From positions 1 to 64,000 of the forward strand of contig NZ_DATCTO010000013.1 of NCBI RefSeq assembly GCF_036567905.1: a stretch of 64,000 bases of DNA. The letters run 5' to 3'. Positions 16,137 to 24,967 of this stretch are shown here, piece after piece; within the stretch, counting starts at the first letter, position 1; every line of letters begins with the position of its first letter. The notes below the pieces were generated by a model that did no database searches, was not told the origin of the DNA, and was given only the letters and a program-made list of their open reading frames with translations. The position numbers and the translations under genes were made by a program. The DNA is from Candidatus Binatus sp. (GTDB taxonomy: Bacteria; Desulfobacterota; Binatia; Binatales; Binataceae).

Positions 16137-16756
16137 CGTCCGCTCCCTGTAGCGGCCGGCAGCCCCGCCGCCGACCATGCATCCCATCCGCCGGTGAAGA
16201 CGCTGACGTTGCCGAAGCCGAGACTCAGCAACGCGTTGGCGACGAGCCGGCTGTCATGGCATTCACCGCCCGAGCAGTACACGATGATCGGCTTGTCAGT
16301 GGCGGCTTTCAGCACGCCGGCCAGGCCCCGATAGTCGCGGGCGAAGTCGTCTCGCGCGAGATTCAATGCTCCCGGTACGTGCCCCTGCTCGAAGAACACG
16401 GACGGCCGGGCATCAAGGATGAGTGCGCTTTTGCTCTCGACGGCTGAACGGAATTCGTCAAGTCCGACAGTTGCTGCCGGCGCGATCTTGAACGGCGCCG
16501 CCGCAACCAAAGTCGTCAGCTCAGCATCGAAGCGCTGCTCCGGCGTTTGATAGACGATAGGAAGCGGACCGGGCGAAAACCGGTTAATCGCGAGTCCAGC
16601 CGCCAGGGACGCGATCGCGAGCATCGCAACCCGGCCGAGATCGCGCACAACCTGCGAGGCGAGACTCCTCGCTTGAGGCAGGGGCGCCGGATCTTGAGCG
16701 GCGATCGACACTGCTGAAGTCCGCCAATTGCGCGAGGTCACGTCGGAGTTGGGCAC
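16133..16756 (-). CDS. Membrane-anchored rhodanese-domain protein
   Basis: 207 residues: a cytoplasmic N-terminal stretch, one TM at about 42-58 (VAMLAIASLAAGLAINRF), then a single rhodanese domain at about 90-205. The active-site loop is CSGGECHDS with Cys as expected for sulphur carriers; LDARP and FEQGHVPGALNL are standard rhodanese motifs. The domain should face the periplasm. It overlaps the MauE-like gene by 4 bases, so the two are made together. Confidence 0.8.
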   Translation of the reverse strand: MPNSDVTSRNWRTSAVSIAAQDPAPLPQARSLASQVVRDLGRVAMLAIASLAAGLAINRFSPGPLPIVYQTPEQRFDAELTTLVAAAPFKIAPAATVGLDEFRSAVESKSALILDARPSVFFEQGHVPGALNLARDDFARDYRGLAGVLKAATDKPIIVYCSGGECHDSRLVANALLSLGFGNVSVFTGGWDAWSAAGLPAATGSGR

Positions 16757-16774
16757 TGGCTCAGTTGAAGCGCC

Positions 16775-17035
16775 TCAATTGTGCCGGTCCGGAGACGGCG
16801 GCAGTGGGGAATATTGGCTCTGTGCAAATCGCCACGCGGAGATCCCAATGAGAAAGTAAAAGACCGTCAGCAGGCTTAATGGAACGATCCCGAGAACGTA
16901 AGGCCATTGGCGCATCAGGGGCAGATAAGCGTTTGGGAAAAAAACCTGGACTAAGAGCGTGACTAGTCCGACCGCTGCAAGCGCAAAACAAACCCGGTGA
17001 AGCGGCACGTTCTTGAGAGGATCGAACTTGACCAC
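16775..17035 (-). CDS. Small two-helix membrane protein, function unknown
   Basis: About 86 residues from GTG 17035; an ATG at 17104 also exists, but that extension runs through repeated intergenic DNA, so I prefer the GTG with AGAGCGGA just upstream. Two TM segments lie at about LHRVCFALAAVGLVTLLVQVFF and YVLGIVPLSLLTVFYFLIG. The C-terminal tail is short and polar. It sits 18 bases before the rhodanese gene and may share its transcript. No family recognised. Confidence 0.55.
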   Translation of the reverse strand: MVKFDPLKNVPLHRVCFALAAVGLVTLLVQVFFPNAYLPLMRQWPYVLGIVPLSLLTVFYFLIGISAWRFAQSQYSPLPPSPDRHN

Positions 17036-17053
17036 GTCCGCTCTTATAGCACG

Positions 17054-17186
17054 GATTCCGGCGAGTAGGTCATCTGCCGGCGTAGCGCGATGCAGGCGCA
17101 TCACGGGAAACCTGCCGTGCTGGTTTTGGACGCGCCGATAGCGTTATAGTCAGTCGATCTTCAGCCGAATGATTCCGGCGAGTAGG
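17054..17186. repeat. 16-bp direct repeat flanking the radical SAM promoter region
   Basis: GATTCCGGCGAGTAGG occurs at 17054-17069 and again at 17171-17186, 117 bp apart, bracketing the 57-bp element that is also found before tolQ. Confidence 0.8.
17115..17171 (+). promoter_or_regulatory. 57-bp intergenic element, copy 1 (upstream of radical SAM gene)
   Basis: Runs from CCGTGCTGGTTTTGGACG to TCAGCCGAATG and closely matches 18894-18951. The centre holds TATAGT where the other copy has TATAAT. The position ahead of a plus-strand gene suggests a shared promoter or regulatory site (inference). Confidence 0.5.
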
Positions 17187-17250
17187 CTCACCTGCTGGCG
17201 AGGGGCGACGCGGGTACAGCACGGACTCGGAGCGTTGGCGGCGAGCAGAG

Positions 17251-18855
17251 GTGGCCATGCTGGTATTTCTAATCCATGTTCGCGACCCGCAATTTTACGC
17301 CGTGCCGGCGGACGGCCGCGCGGAAAACGGCAACCTGCGCATCATGGGGTTCCCGCCGATCGGGATCATGTCGCTCTCCGCGGTGCTCAAACGCGCCGGC
17401 CATGAATGCGTGATGTTCGACCAGGCCAACAGCGAGACACCAAACCAGGTCATCGTCGAGCAGATTCGCACGCGGCGGCCCGACCTGGTCGGGTTGAGTT
17501 TTCTGAGCACGACCAGTTATCCCTACGCCAAGATTCTCGCCCGCCAGATCCGCGCCGTCGATTCCAAGGTCAGAGTCGCCATCGGCGGCGTCTTCGCGAC
17601 GCTGAATGCGCCCTTGGTGAAACTGCAATGCAGCGAAGTGGATTTTGTCTGCCGCGGTGACGGTGAGCAGTTAATTCTCGACCTGGTTGACCAGCTCGAC
17701 AATCCGGCGGCTGTCGCCGGGCTGACCTGGGCGCGAGACGGCCAGGTGGTAAACAATCCGGACCGGGCGGTCGAGCGCGACCTCGACCAGTGGCCTTTTC
17801 CGGACCGCGAAAGCCTCGCGCTGGACTTCATCGAGTCGATGCCGCTGGATGTGCCCACGGTTCTGTCAATGGACCGCTTCACCACGATGCAGACGTCGCG
17901 CGGATGCCCGTGGCCCTGCGTTTTCTGCGACATTCCGGTCTTCAACCAGAGCAAGTGGCGCTCGCGCAGCCCTGAGCACGTGCTCGCGGAATTCAATCAT
18001 CTGAAGGAACACGGCTACGGTGCGGTGTACTTTGTCGACGATCATTTCCTGCTGCAACCCAAGCGGATCGAAGCCATCTGCAAAGGGCTAATCGAGAGCG
18101 GTCCGACCATCCACTGGGGATGCGAGGGCAGGGTCGATTCGGTTGCCCAACATCTGTTTCCGGCGATGGCAAAGGCCAATTGCCGCACTCTGATGTTCGG
18201 GATCGAGAGCGGCAGCCAGAAGATCCTGGACCGGCTCAAGAAGGAGCAGACGCTTAAGGAAGTTGAGACCGCGGTCACCAACGCCAAGCGGGCGGGAATC
18301 GAAATCGTGCACGGCTTCTTCACGGTCGGCAACCCCGACGAGACCGTGGCCGACCTGAGGGCGACATTTGATTTTGCCGCGCGGCTGCCGCTCGACACGT
18401 TCAACTTCAACCGCCTATGCGTCTATCGCGGCACCCCGTTGTGGCAGGAATATGTCCGCCGCAACCTGGTTGACGAGGCCCGAGACTGGTTCAAGTATTT
18501 CAAGTGTTCCGAGATCGATCCGACCTGCCTGCCGGGCGAGGTGATCAACCGCGAGCGCAGCGCGGGTTTCCGCAGGATATTCCGTTACAAGCTGCTTCAT
18601 TATCCGCTGCAGACGGTTCGGCTACTGCGCCGTTTCACGCGCTTCATGCCGATGCGCGACGTGGTTTACCTGATACTCAAGCCCTTTTTCGGCAAGCCGC
18701 GCGGACCCACGGCGGCTGAGACCCTTTCGCGCGCCGTCGAGCATGCGGAGCTTAAGGACTCGGCCGCGGCCCTCACCCAGGTCAGCGACGCGATGTTCGA
18801 GCAGGCGATTGCCGAGTCCCAGGCCCAACGGGCCCTAATTCAGCCCGGGTCATGA
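17251..18855 (+). CDS. B12-binding-domain radical SAM protein (BchE/HpnJ-like class)
   Basis: 534 residues. An N-terminal Rossmann-like cobalamin-binding domain (about 1-140; GFPPIGIMSLSAVLKRAGHE, VGLSFLSTTS, VAIGGVFATL) lacks an obvious DxHxxG, so cobalamin binding may be weak or base-off. The radical SAM domain follows with SRGCPWPCVFCDIP near 211-224 (CxxxCxxC), VYFVDDHFLLQ, GIESGSQKIL and the barrel end. A C-terminal helical region of about 120 residues is rich in Arg and aromatic residues. Members of this class carry out methylation, ring formation or oxidations in lipid and pigment pathways; the substrate here is unknown. Start GTG 17251 or ATG 17257. Confidence 0.82.
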   Translation: MAMLVFLIHVRDPQFYAVPADGRAENGNLRIMGFPPIGIMSLSAVLKRAGHECVMFDQANSETPNQVIVEQIRTRRPDLVGLSFLSTTSYPYAKILARQIRAVDSKVRVAIGGVFATLNAPLVKLQCSEVDFVCRGDGEQLILDLVDQLDNPAAVAGLTWARDGQVVNNPDRAVERDLDQWPFPDRESLALDFIESMPLDVPTVLSMDRFTTMQTSRGCPWPCVFCDIPVFNQSKWRSRSPEHVLAEFNHLKEHGYGAVYFVDDHFLLQPKRIEAICKGLIESGPTIHWGCEGRVDSVAQHLFPAMAKANCRTLMFGIESGSQKILDRLKKEQTLKEVETAVTNAKRAGIEIVHGFFTVGNPDETVADLRATFDFAARLPLDTFNFNRLCVYRGTPLWQEYVRRNLVDEARDWFKYFKCSEIDPTCLPGEVINRERSAGFRRIFRYKLLHYPLQTVRLLRRFTRFMPMRDVVYLILKPFFGKPRGPTAAETLSRAVEHAELKDSAAALTQVSDAMFEQAIAESQAQRALIQPGS

Positions 18856-18893
18856 AGTCCGGATAAATCGCGGGCGCGCCAGCGGCGAGATGA

Positions 18894-18951
18894 CCGTGCT
18901 GGTTTTGGGCGCGCTGATACCCTTATAATAAACCGATTATTCAGCCGAATG
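18894..18951 (+). promoter_or_regulatory. 58-bp intergenic element, copy 2, probable tolQ promoter
   Basis: Matches the copy at 17115-17171 over most of its length. A perfect -10 hexamer TATAAT lies at 18924-18929. The predicted start of transcription would be near 18936, 24 bases before the tolQ ATG. No strong -35 is visible, so an activator or extended element may be used. Confidence 0.55.
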
Positions 18952-18959
18952 GCGGTATT

Positions 18960-19673
18960 ATGCTCCATCAGGTGAGTGGTGCAGGCGGGTTGGGGGTGGT
19001 GGAACTGGTGCTGGGCACGGGCCCGGTGGTGGCAGTCGTGTTGTGGCTGCTGGTGGCCTTTTCGGTCGGCAGTTGGGGGATCATCCTTTACAAACTGATT
19101 GAGATTTCGCGAGCGCGGCGCCAGTCCGAACGCTTCATCGCGATCTTCTGGGAATCGAAGAACCTCGCCGCGATTCACACCGCGAGCGTCGGGCTCAAGC
19201 GCAGCCCGGTCGCGCAGGTTTTCCGCGCCGGCTACCAGGAGCTCCTGCAACTCACCCGCGCCAAGCGCCAAGCGGTCGGAGCGGAAAGCGGCTTCTCGAC
19301 CGATCTCGGTGGAATCGCCAACGTGATGCGCGCGATGAAGCGCCAGGAAAACGTCGAGCTGACCAAGCTCGAATCCGGCATCACGTTCCTGGCCACCACC
19401 GGTTCGTCGTGCCCGTTCATCGGACTGTTCGGCACGGTGTGGGGAATAATGACGGCGTTCCTGGGCCTGTCGGCGTCTCATACCTCGAGTATCCAGGCGG
19501 TCGCGCCTGGAATCGCCGAGGCGCTGATCACGACTGCGGTCGGCCTGGTCGCGGCGATCCCGGCGCAGATGTTCTACAACTACTTCATCGCGCGGGTGCG
19601 AGTACTGGCGACCGAGATGGATAATTTCACCGCCGAATTTTTGAACATCGCCGAGCGTCATTTCCTTTCGTAG
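18960..19673 (+). CDS. tolQ: TolQ, proton-channel subunit of the Tol-Pal system
   Basis: 237 residues with the MotA/TolQ/ExbB layout: TM1 at about 20-42, a long cytoplasmic loop, TM2 at about 140-160 (SSCPFIGLFGTVWGIMTAFLGL) and TM3 at about 175-198 (AEALITTAVGLVAAIPAQMFYNYF). The conserved Thr/Gly lining residues are present. With TolR it uses proton flow to energise TolA during outer-membrane constriction at division. First gene of a seven-gene run; the preceding element carries TATAAT. Confidence 0.93.
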   Translation: MLHQVSGAGGLGVVELVLGTGPVVAVVLWLLVAFSVGSWGIILYKLIEISRARRQSERFIAIFWESKNLAAIHTASVGLKRSPVAQVFRAGYQELLQLTRAKRQAVGAESGFSTDLGGIANVMRAMKRQENVELTKLESGITFLATTGSSCPFIGLFGTVWGIMTAFLGLSASHTSSIQAVAPGIAEALITTAVGLVAAIPAQMFYNYFIARVRVLATEMDNFTAEFLNIAERHFLS

Positions 19674-19684
19674 GCGGCATCGCA

Positions 19685-20119
19685 ATGGCATTCGATCCAG
19701 GACAGCGCGGGCAGATGGTTTCCCAGATCAACGTCACCCCGCTGGTGGACGTGATGCTGGTGCTGCTGGTCATCTTCATGGTCACGGCGCCGATTATTCA
19801 GCAGGGCGTCGAGGTCACGCTGCCCAGCGTCAAGGCCGAGGCGCTGCCCGGCAAGGAAGAGCAGTTCGTCGTGTCGATCACCCGCGACAGCCAGATTTAT
19901 CTCAATGACGCGAAGCTCTCGGCGGATGACCTGACCGGCAAGCTGAAGGCGATTGCGCAGGAGCGTCCCGACCGCCAGGTTTTCATCCGCGCCGACGACC
20001 GGGTGCCCTACGGCGAGGTGATTCGCACGATGGCAGCGATTAAGGCCGCAGGAATCGAAAACGTCGGGATGGTGACGGAGATGCCGGCGGCCAGCGGCAC
20101 CGACGCGGGCGCGAAGTGA
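19685..20119 (+). CDS. tolR: TolR, ExbD-family partner of TolQ
   Basis: 144 residues: a short cytoplasmic start, TM at about 19-39 (PLVDVMLVLLVIFMVTAPII) with the essential Asp of LVDVML, then a periplasmic ExbD/TolR domain ending FIRADDRVPYGEVIRTMAAIKAAGIENVGMV. It follows tolQ by 11 bases. Confidence 0.95.
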   Translation: MAFDPGQRGQMVSQINVTPLVDVMLVLLVIFMVTAPIIQQGVEVTLPSVKAEALPGKEEQFVVSITRDSQIYLNDAKLSADDLTGKLKAIAQERPDRQVFIRADDRVPYGEVIRTMAAIKAAGIENVGMVTEMPAASGTDAGAK

Positions 20120-20128
20120 GCGCTGAGC

Positions 20129-21223
20129 GTGGCATCGCGGGACCATAACGGTGACGAGCAGCCGTCGCGAATCGGGTATTTCGCGGCGGTCTTCGTCTCC
20201 GCGCTCGGGCATGCTGCGCTGTTCGCGACGGTGTTCTTCATCGCGCCGCGCTTTTTGCATCCCGAAGAAACCGCGCCGCCCGCATACACGGTGAAAATCG
20301 TCGATAACATTCCAGCCGGCGACCTCGGAACGCATCTGCCGCGCATCAATCGGCACCGGGCTGACGAAGCCAAGCAGGCGGCGCCCAAGCCCGAAGAATC
20401 GAAGATCAAGACCGAGCCGCCCAAAACAGAACTCGCGCTCAACGACGATAAGAACGCGCTCAAGATAAATGTGAAGGCGACCGACGCTCCGACCGCGACC
20501 CCCACGCCCGAGCCAACTGTCGAAGCGACGCCGGAGCCCACTATCGAGCCCACCGTCGAGCCCACGACCGCGCCGACGATTGCGCCAACGCCGCAGCCCA
20601 CTCCGGCGCCGGCGAAGCGCGCGAAGCCAAAGCCCACGCCCGATCAGGCGTCGCGCAATCGGCCCAAGCCTGAATCGACGACAGCAAAGGCAAAGATCGC
20701 ATCGACGCCAAGCGTCGCGCAGCAATTTGCGAAACTGAGGCGCCACTTGCTCGCGGAGCATGTCGAGGAGCTGGCGAAGAACCCGCCTGAAGATGAAGAT
20801 GGCGACGATTCCGGCGCGGCCGAGGCCAATCCCAAGGGTCCGGCCGGCGGAGGACCCGTCGTCGCAAGCCGGGCGAGTGAAGGAGCGGGCTACGGAGTCG
20901 GCGCCGGCAAGGGCAGCGTCGGGATTCTACAGGACCCGGAATTTATCATGTACTATAAGACCGTGCAGGAACAGATTAAAAAGTCGTGGACCTTTACCGG
21001 CGGGTCGAACGATCTGACCGCGACCGTCAATTTCGCGATCGGCCCCGACGGTGCGCTGACCGCGGTGAAGATAGGCACGAGTTCGAACGACTCGGCGTTC
21101 GATGATTCCGTGATTCGCGCGATTCGCCGGGCGGCGCCGTTTCCCGCGCCGCCGGAAAAGTTTCGCGACCAGTTTTCTTCCGGGATCAAAGCCTTGTTTC
21201 AGCTCGGCGAACTCAAGTCCTGA
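20129..21223 (+). CDS. tolA: TolA/TonB-type energy transducer
   Basis: 364 residues from GTG 20129. TM at about 17-40. The periplasmic middle is rich in Pro, Thr, Glu and Lys, with PTPEPT/PTVEPT-type repeats at about 120-165, then a short helical segment. The C-terminal TolA/TonB domain at about 272-364 shows YYKTVQEQIKKSW, VNFAIGPDGALTAVKIGTSS and DDSVIRAIRRAAPFPAPP. Position between tolR and tolB identifies it as TolA rather than TonB, although the Pro-rich linker is TonB-like instead of the long helix of enteric TolA. Confidence 0.88.
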   Translation: MASRDHNGDEQPSRIGYFAAVFVSALGHAALFATVFFIAPRFLHPEETAPPAYTVKIVDNIPAGDLGTHLPRINRHRADEAKQAAPKPEESKIKTEPPKTELALNDDKNALKINVKATDAPTATPTPEPTVEATPEPTIEPTVEPTTAPTIAPTPQPTPAPAKRAKPKPTPDQASRNRPKPESTTAKAKIASTPSVAQQFAKLRRHLLAEHVEELAKNPPEDEDGDDSGAAEANPKGPAGGGPVVASRASEGAGYGVGAGKGSVGILQDPEFIMYYKTVQEQIKKSWTFTGGSNDLTATVNFAIGPDGALTAVKIGTSSNDSAFDDSVIRAIRRAAPFPAPPEKFRDQFSSGIKALFQLGELKS

Positions 21224-21286
21224 GCTTGTGATGCTGCTGGAGGTGCGGATGAACTTTATCAGTGTTTGTTTTTTCAGTGTCGAAAC

Positions 21287-22627
21287 ATGAAGCGGATAAT
21301 TCAAGCTTGCGCGGTTGTGTGCGCGATTGTTTTGGCGGCGACGGCGGGCCGGGCGGTCGCGCAGCCCGCTGGCGCAGGGCCGATCACAATCACGATCGCG
21401 GGACCCGGCTCGCAGCTCTCGGCAATCGCGGTGTCGGGGCTGAAGAATCTCGGCGGCGACGACGACCATCGCGCCGGCAGCGCGTTTGTCGGCACGCTGC
21501 GGCGCGACCTCGAGCTTTCGGGTTATTTCAGAATTATCGATCCGCACGCGTACATCGAGGACCCGCAAGCGTCGGGCTTCGAGCTCGGCCAGTTCAATTT
21601 CACCGACTGGCGATCGATCAACGCCGACTTTGTGGTCAAGGGTTCGGTCTCTGCCGGCGGCGCGGGGGTGAAGCTGACGGCTTTTCTCTACGACGTGGCG
21701 CAGCAGCGGCGCATGATGGGCAAGAATTACAGCGGCGACGCGGGTGACGTGCAGCGGATGGCGCGCCGATTCGCCGACGCGATCCTTGAAGCTGCGACCG
21801 GGCAGCGCGGGCCGTTCGATTCCAAGCTCGCCTTGGTCTCGACCGGCGGCGGCCGCTTCAAGGAAATCTATACGCAGTCGATCGACGGCCAGGACCTGTT
21901 CAAGCTGACCGACAATCCGACCATCAACCTGTTCCCGAGTTTCGATCGCAGCGCGCGCTACGTGCTGTATCTCTCGTACAAGAGCATGGCGCCGGCGCTT
22001 TATCTGGCCGATCTCAAGGACCAGCGCGAAACCAAGCTCGACAGCCCGCGCGGCCGCGTGATCGGCGGCACGATCTCGCCCGACGGGGAGCGAATCGTCG
22101 CCGCGATCGAGCGCGACGGCACCACCAATCTGTATCTGATAACGCGCGAGGGCGCCGAAATTCGCCAGCTCACCGACACCAACGGAATCAACGTCAGTCC
22201 CGCGATTTCCCCCGACGGCGGCACCCTCGCGTTCACGTCGGATCGCTCGGGCTCGCCGCAAATTTACGTGATGAATCTGGCCGGCGGTGCGCCGAAACGA
22301 CTGACCTATAGCGGCGATTACAACACCACGCCCGCGTTTTCGCCCAAGGGCGACAAGCTGGCATATCAGAGCCGCAACAACGGACATTTCGACATCTGGA
22401 CGATTCCGGCCGCCGGCGGTGAACCCGTGCAAGTGACAGATGGCAACGGCTCCAACGAGTATCCGAGTTGGTCGCCCGACGGACGCTATCTCGCGTTCAG
22501 CTCGACGCGCGGCCACAACTCGCGAATCTATATAGTGATGGTCGGTAACCGGAAAATTATTTCCGCTTTGACGGAGGGTAATGGTAATGATTCCTGTCCA
22601 GCGTGGTCGGGGTGGTTGGGTGACTAG
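21287..22627 (+). CDS. tolB: TolB periplasmic beta-propeller
   Basis: 446 residues from ATG 21287; a TTG seven codons upstream is less likely. Signal peptide 1-27 (cleaved near AVAQ). The N-terminal TolB domain (about 30-165) is followed by six WD40-like propeller blades with repeated ISPDG, FTSDRSGSPQIYVM, FSPKGDKLAYQS and WSPDGRYLAFSS motifs. TolB binds Pal and TolA. Its last 40 bases overlap the start of pal, implying coupled translation. Confidence 0.95.
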   Translation: MKRIIQACAVVCAIVLAATAGRAVAQPAGAGPITITIAGPGSQLSAIAVSGLKNLGGDDDHRAGSAFVGTLRRDLELSGYFRIIDPHAYIEDPQASGFELGQFNFTDWRSINADFVVKGSVSAGGAGVKLTAFLYDVAQQRRMMGKNYSGDAGDVQRMARRFADAILEAATGQRGPFDSKLALVSTGGGRFKEIYTQSIDGQDLFKLTDNPTINLFPSFDRSARYVLYLSYKSMAPALYLADLKDQRETKLDSPRGRVIGGTISPDGERIVAAIERDGTTNLYLITREGAEIRQLTDTNGINVSPAISPDGGTLAFTSDRSGSPQIYVMNLAGGAPKRLTYSGDYNTTPAFSPKGDKLAYQSRNNGHFDIWTIPAAGGEPVQVTDGNGSNEYPSWSPDGRYLAFSSTRGHNSRIYIVMVGNRKIISALTEGNGNDSCPAWSGWLGD

Positions 22628-23156
22628 TCGTTCGACGATCGCCAGAGTGGTTACGATTGTGGGTGTTGCGGTGATGCTGGCGCTGGCCGCATGCTCGTCG
22701 AAGAAGCCGGCCCCGATAGGCGGCGAAAACAATCTCAACGGGAGTCAACTTGGTGAAAATGGGGTTGGCAAGGGCGGCGGCAACTCGCTCGAGGACTGGA
22801 AGAACGGAAAATTCGGCGCGCAAGGTCCGCTCAGCGACATTCACTTCGCGTACAACGAGTACACGATTCAAGAGCAGGACGGCTCGGTGCTGAAATCCAA
22901 TGCGAGCTGGCTGCAAGCGCGTCCGCAGACGCGGGTCCAGGTCGAGGGTCATTGCGATGAGCGCGGCTCCGAGGAATACAATATCGCGCTGGGCGCCAAG
23001 CGCGCGCAGGCCGCCAAGGATTACCTGGTGACACTGGGAATCAGCGGCAGCCGAATCTCGACGATCAGCTACGGCAAGGAGCTTCCACTTTGCACCGAGC
23101 ACGACGAAAGCTGCTGGTCGCAGAACCGGCGCGATCACTTTGCGGTAAGCGAATAA
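22587..23156 (+). CDS. pal: Pal, peptidoglycan-associated outer-membrane lipoprotein
   Basis: 189 residues from ATG 22587, chosen because GGAGGG at 22573-22578 lies 8 bases upstream; ATG 22581 is too close. A long n-region precedes a lipoprotein signal with lipobox LAAC (Cys about 33). The OmpA-like domain has VEGHCDERGSEEYNIALGAKRAQAAKDYL, with the Asp and Arg that bind diaminopimelate in peptidoglycan. It anchors the outer membrane to the wall. Confidence 0.95.
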   Translation: MIPVQRGRGGWVTSRSTIARVVTIVGVAVMLALAACSSKKPAPIGGENNLNGSQLGENGVGKGGGNSLEDWKNGKFGAQGPLSDIHFAYNEYTIQEQDGSVLKSNASWLQARPQTRVQVEGHCDERGSEEYNIALGAKRAQAAKDYLVTLGISGSRISTISYGKELPLCTEHDESCWSQNRRDHFAVSE

Positions 23157-23167
23157 GGATTAGAAGC

Positions 23168-24016
23168 GTGCGAAAAACGAACTGGACGATCGGCGCCATC
23201 GCCGCCCTTGCCGCGGCCTTCGCGCTGGCCGGATGCGCCGAGCAAGGCGACGTGCAGCAGCTCAATCAAAACGAGTTCACCCTGCGCGGGATGATCGCGA
23301 GCGACCGCCAGCAAATCAATTCCCTCAAGCAGCAGATTCAACGTCAGAACGATCAGATCGAGGAGCTCAAGCACGGCGCCGCCGGCGCTGGCGGCAACGC
23401 CTCGTCGATGAACGATCGAGTCGCGAGCCTCGAGGCCGAAGTGAAAGCATTGCAGGCCGGGATGGCGGCAACGCCCGGCGCGGGGGCAGACTCCGTCGGC
23501 CCGGCGCCCGCGCCGGCAGTAGCGTCGGCAGAGACGCCGTCGGGCGGCGCCGCTGCGCCCGCCACGCCCGCCGCGATCCCTCCGACCTGGCCGAGCGAAC
23601 TCGATCAGGAAATTGCGGACGCCGGGACTTCGAACGAGCCGGGCGTGAAGATCTATCGCGAAGGCCTCGACGCGATGAAGGCCGCCAAGTATCCGCTCGC
23701 GGTTACCAGGTTCACCAAGCTGCAGCATGCGTACCCGAAATCGCCGCTGAGCGAGCCGGCCGAATACTTTGCCGCCAACGCGTTGTTTGAAACCGGCGGT
23801 TACGACCAGGCGATTTTGCAGTTCAACGATCTCGTGATGCGCTTTCCCAAGGGCAAATACGCCAGCGCCGCCTTGCTGCGCGAGGCGCAGGCATTTGTCA
23901 AGCTCAACGATCGAATCGACGCGCGCCTGACCCTGCAGAAGCTGGTCGCCGATCACGCGGGAACTCCGGAAGCGGACTCCGCGAACACGATGATGAAAGA
24001 TCTCGCGAGCGATTAA
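23168..24016 (+). CDS. cpoB: CpoB/YbgF, Tol-associated TPR lipoprotein
   Basis: 282 residues from GTG 23168 with AAGGA eight bases upstream. Lipobox ALAGC near residue 21 suggests a lipoprotein, unlike soluble E. coli CpoB. Then comes a coiled coil (QQINSLKQQIQRQNDQIEELK), a low-complexity Ala/Pro/Gly linker and three TPR units from about 160 (YREGLDAMKAAKYPLAVTRF, AEYFAANALFETGGYDQAIL, ASAALLREAQAFVKLND). CpoB coordinates peptidoglycan synthesis with Tol-driven constriction. Confidence 0.92.
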   Translation: MRKTNWTIGAIAALAAAFALAGCAEQGDVQQLNQNEFTLRGMIASDRQQINSLKQQIQRQNDQIEELKHGAAGAGGNASSMNDRVASLEAEVKALQAGMAATPGAGADSVGPAPAPAVASAETPSGGAAAPATPAAIPPTWPSELDQEIADAGTSNEPGVKIYREGLDAMKAAKYPLAVTRFTKLQHAYPKSPLSEPAEYFAANALFETGGYDQAILQFNDLVMRFPKGKYASAALLREAQAFVKLNDRIDARLTLQKLVADHAGTPEADSANTMMKDLASD

Positions 24017-24040
24017 AGCTGCGCCTTCGCGCACGATTGA

Positions 24041-24964
24041 ATGGAAATAATTCGCGACCTCGGAGCGCTCGCGCGCCATCCCTACCCGGTCACCGCGATC
24101 GGTAATTTCGACGGCGTCCACCTCGGCCATCGCGCGATCTTGAAGGCCGCAATCGATCACGCGCGCGCGGCCGGCGGCACCGCGTTCGCGCTCACGTTCG
24201 ATCCGCTGCCGGCCAAACTGCTGGCGCCGGCCCGCGCGCCGCGGTTGATCCTGACCCCGGATGACAAACTCGAAATGCTGCGGCTGTCGGGCACCGACGG
24301 CGTGATCGTGCTCGATTTCACGCGCGCCCTGAGCCTGCTCTCGCCCCGCGATTTCGTGCGCGACTACCTGCGCGCAAAGATCGGCGTGCACGAAGTGGTG
24401 GTCGGGCACAGCGTAAGCTTCGGCCACAATCGCGCGGGCAACGCGGCCATGATGGTCGAACTCGGCCGCGAATTCGGTTTCGATACGGAGGTGGTCGGAC
24501 CGATCAAAATCGGCGGCATCGAAGTCAGTTCAACCAAGGTGCGCGGGGCGATCGCGGCCGGCGACCTGCGCGGCGCCGCCAGGCTGCTGGGCCGTTACCA
24601 CTTTTTACGCGGGACCGTGGTGCGCGGACGCGAGCGCGGACGGACCATCGGATTTCCGACGGCGAATCTCGCCAACGAGACAGAATGCATCCCGCCCGAC
24701 GGCGTTTACGCCGCCCGCGTCATCCTCGACGACGGCGCCTACCCGGCGATCGCCAACATCGGGATGCGTCCGACATTTTCGGAGAGCGAGCGATCGATCG
24801 AGGCGCATATCTTCGACTTCACGCGCGACCTCTACGGGACGCGGATCAAGCTCGAACTGGTCGAACGAATCCGCGCCGAGCGCAAGTTCGACAACGCCGA
24901 TGCGCTCAAGGCGCAGATCGCTCTGGACCTGAGCAAGGTGCGCGAGGTCCTGTCCGCGGCCTAG
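24041..24964 (+). CDS. ribF: Bifunctional riboflavin kinase/FAD synthetase
   Basis: 307 residues. The N-terminal FMN adenylyltransferase domain has AIGNFDGVHLGHRAIL near 20-35 and VGHSVSFGHNRAGN. The C-terminal riboflavin kinase domain starts at about 185 with GRERGRTIGFPTANL and ends with GVYAARV, NIGMRPTF and EAHIFDF. It makes FMN and FAD. Joined to the end of the tol run with a 24-base gap; probably housekeeping co-transcription. Confidence 0.95.
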   Translation: MEIIRDLGALARHPYPVTAIGNFDGVHLGHRAILKAAIDHARAAGGTAFALTFDPLPAKLLAPARAPRLILTPDDKLEMLRLSGTDGVIVLDFTRALSLLSPRDFVRDYLRAKIGVHEVVVGHSVSFGHNRAGNAAMMVELGREFGFDTEVVGPIKIGGIEVSSTKVRGAIAAGDLRGAARLLGRYHFLRGTVVRGRERGRTIGFPTANLANETECIPPDGVYAARVILDDGAYPAIANIGMRPTFSESERSIEAHIFDFTRDLYGTRIKLELVERIRAERKFDNADALKAQIALDLSKVREVLSAA

Positions 24965-24967
24965 GCG

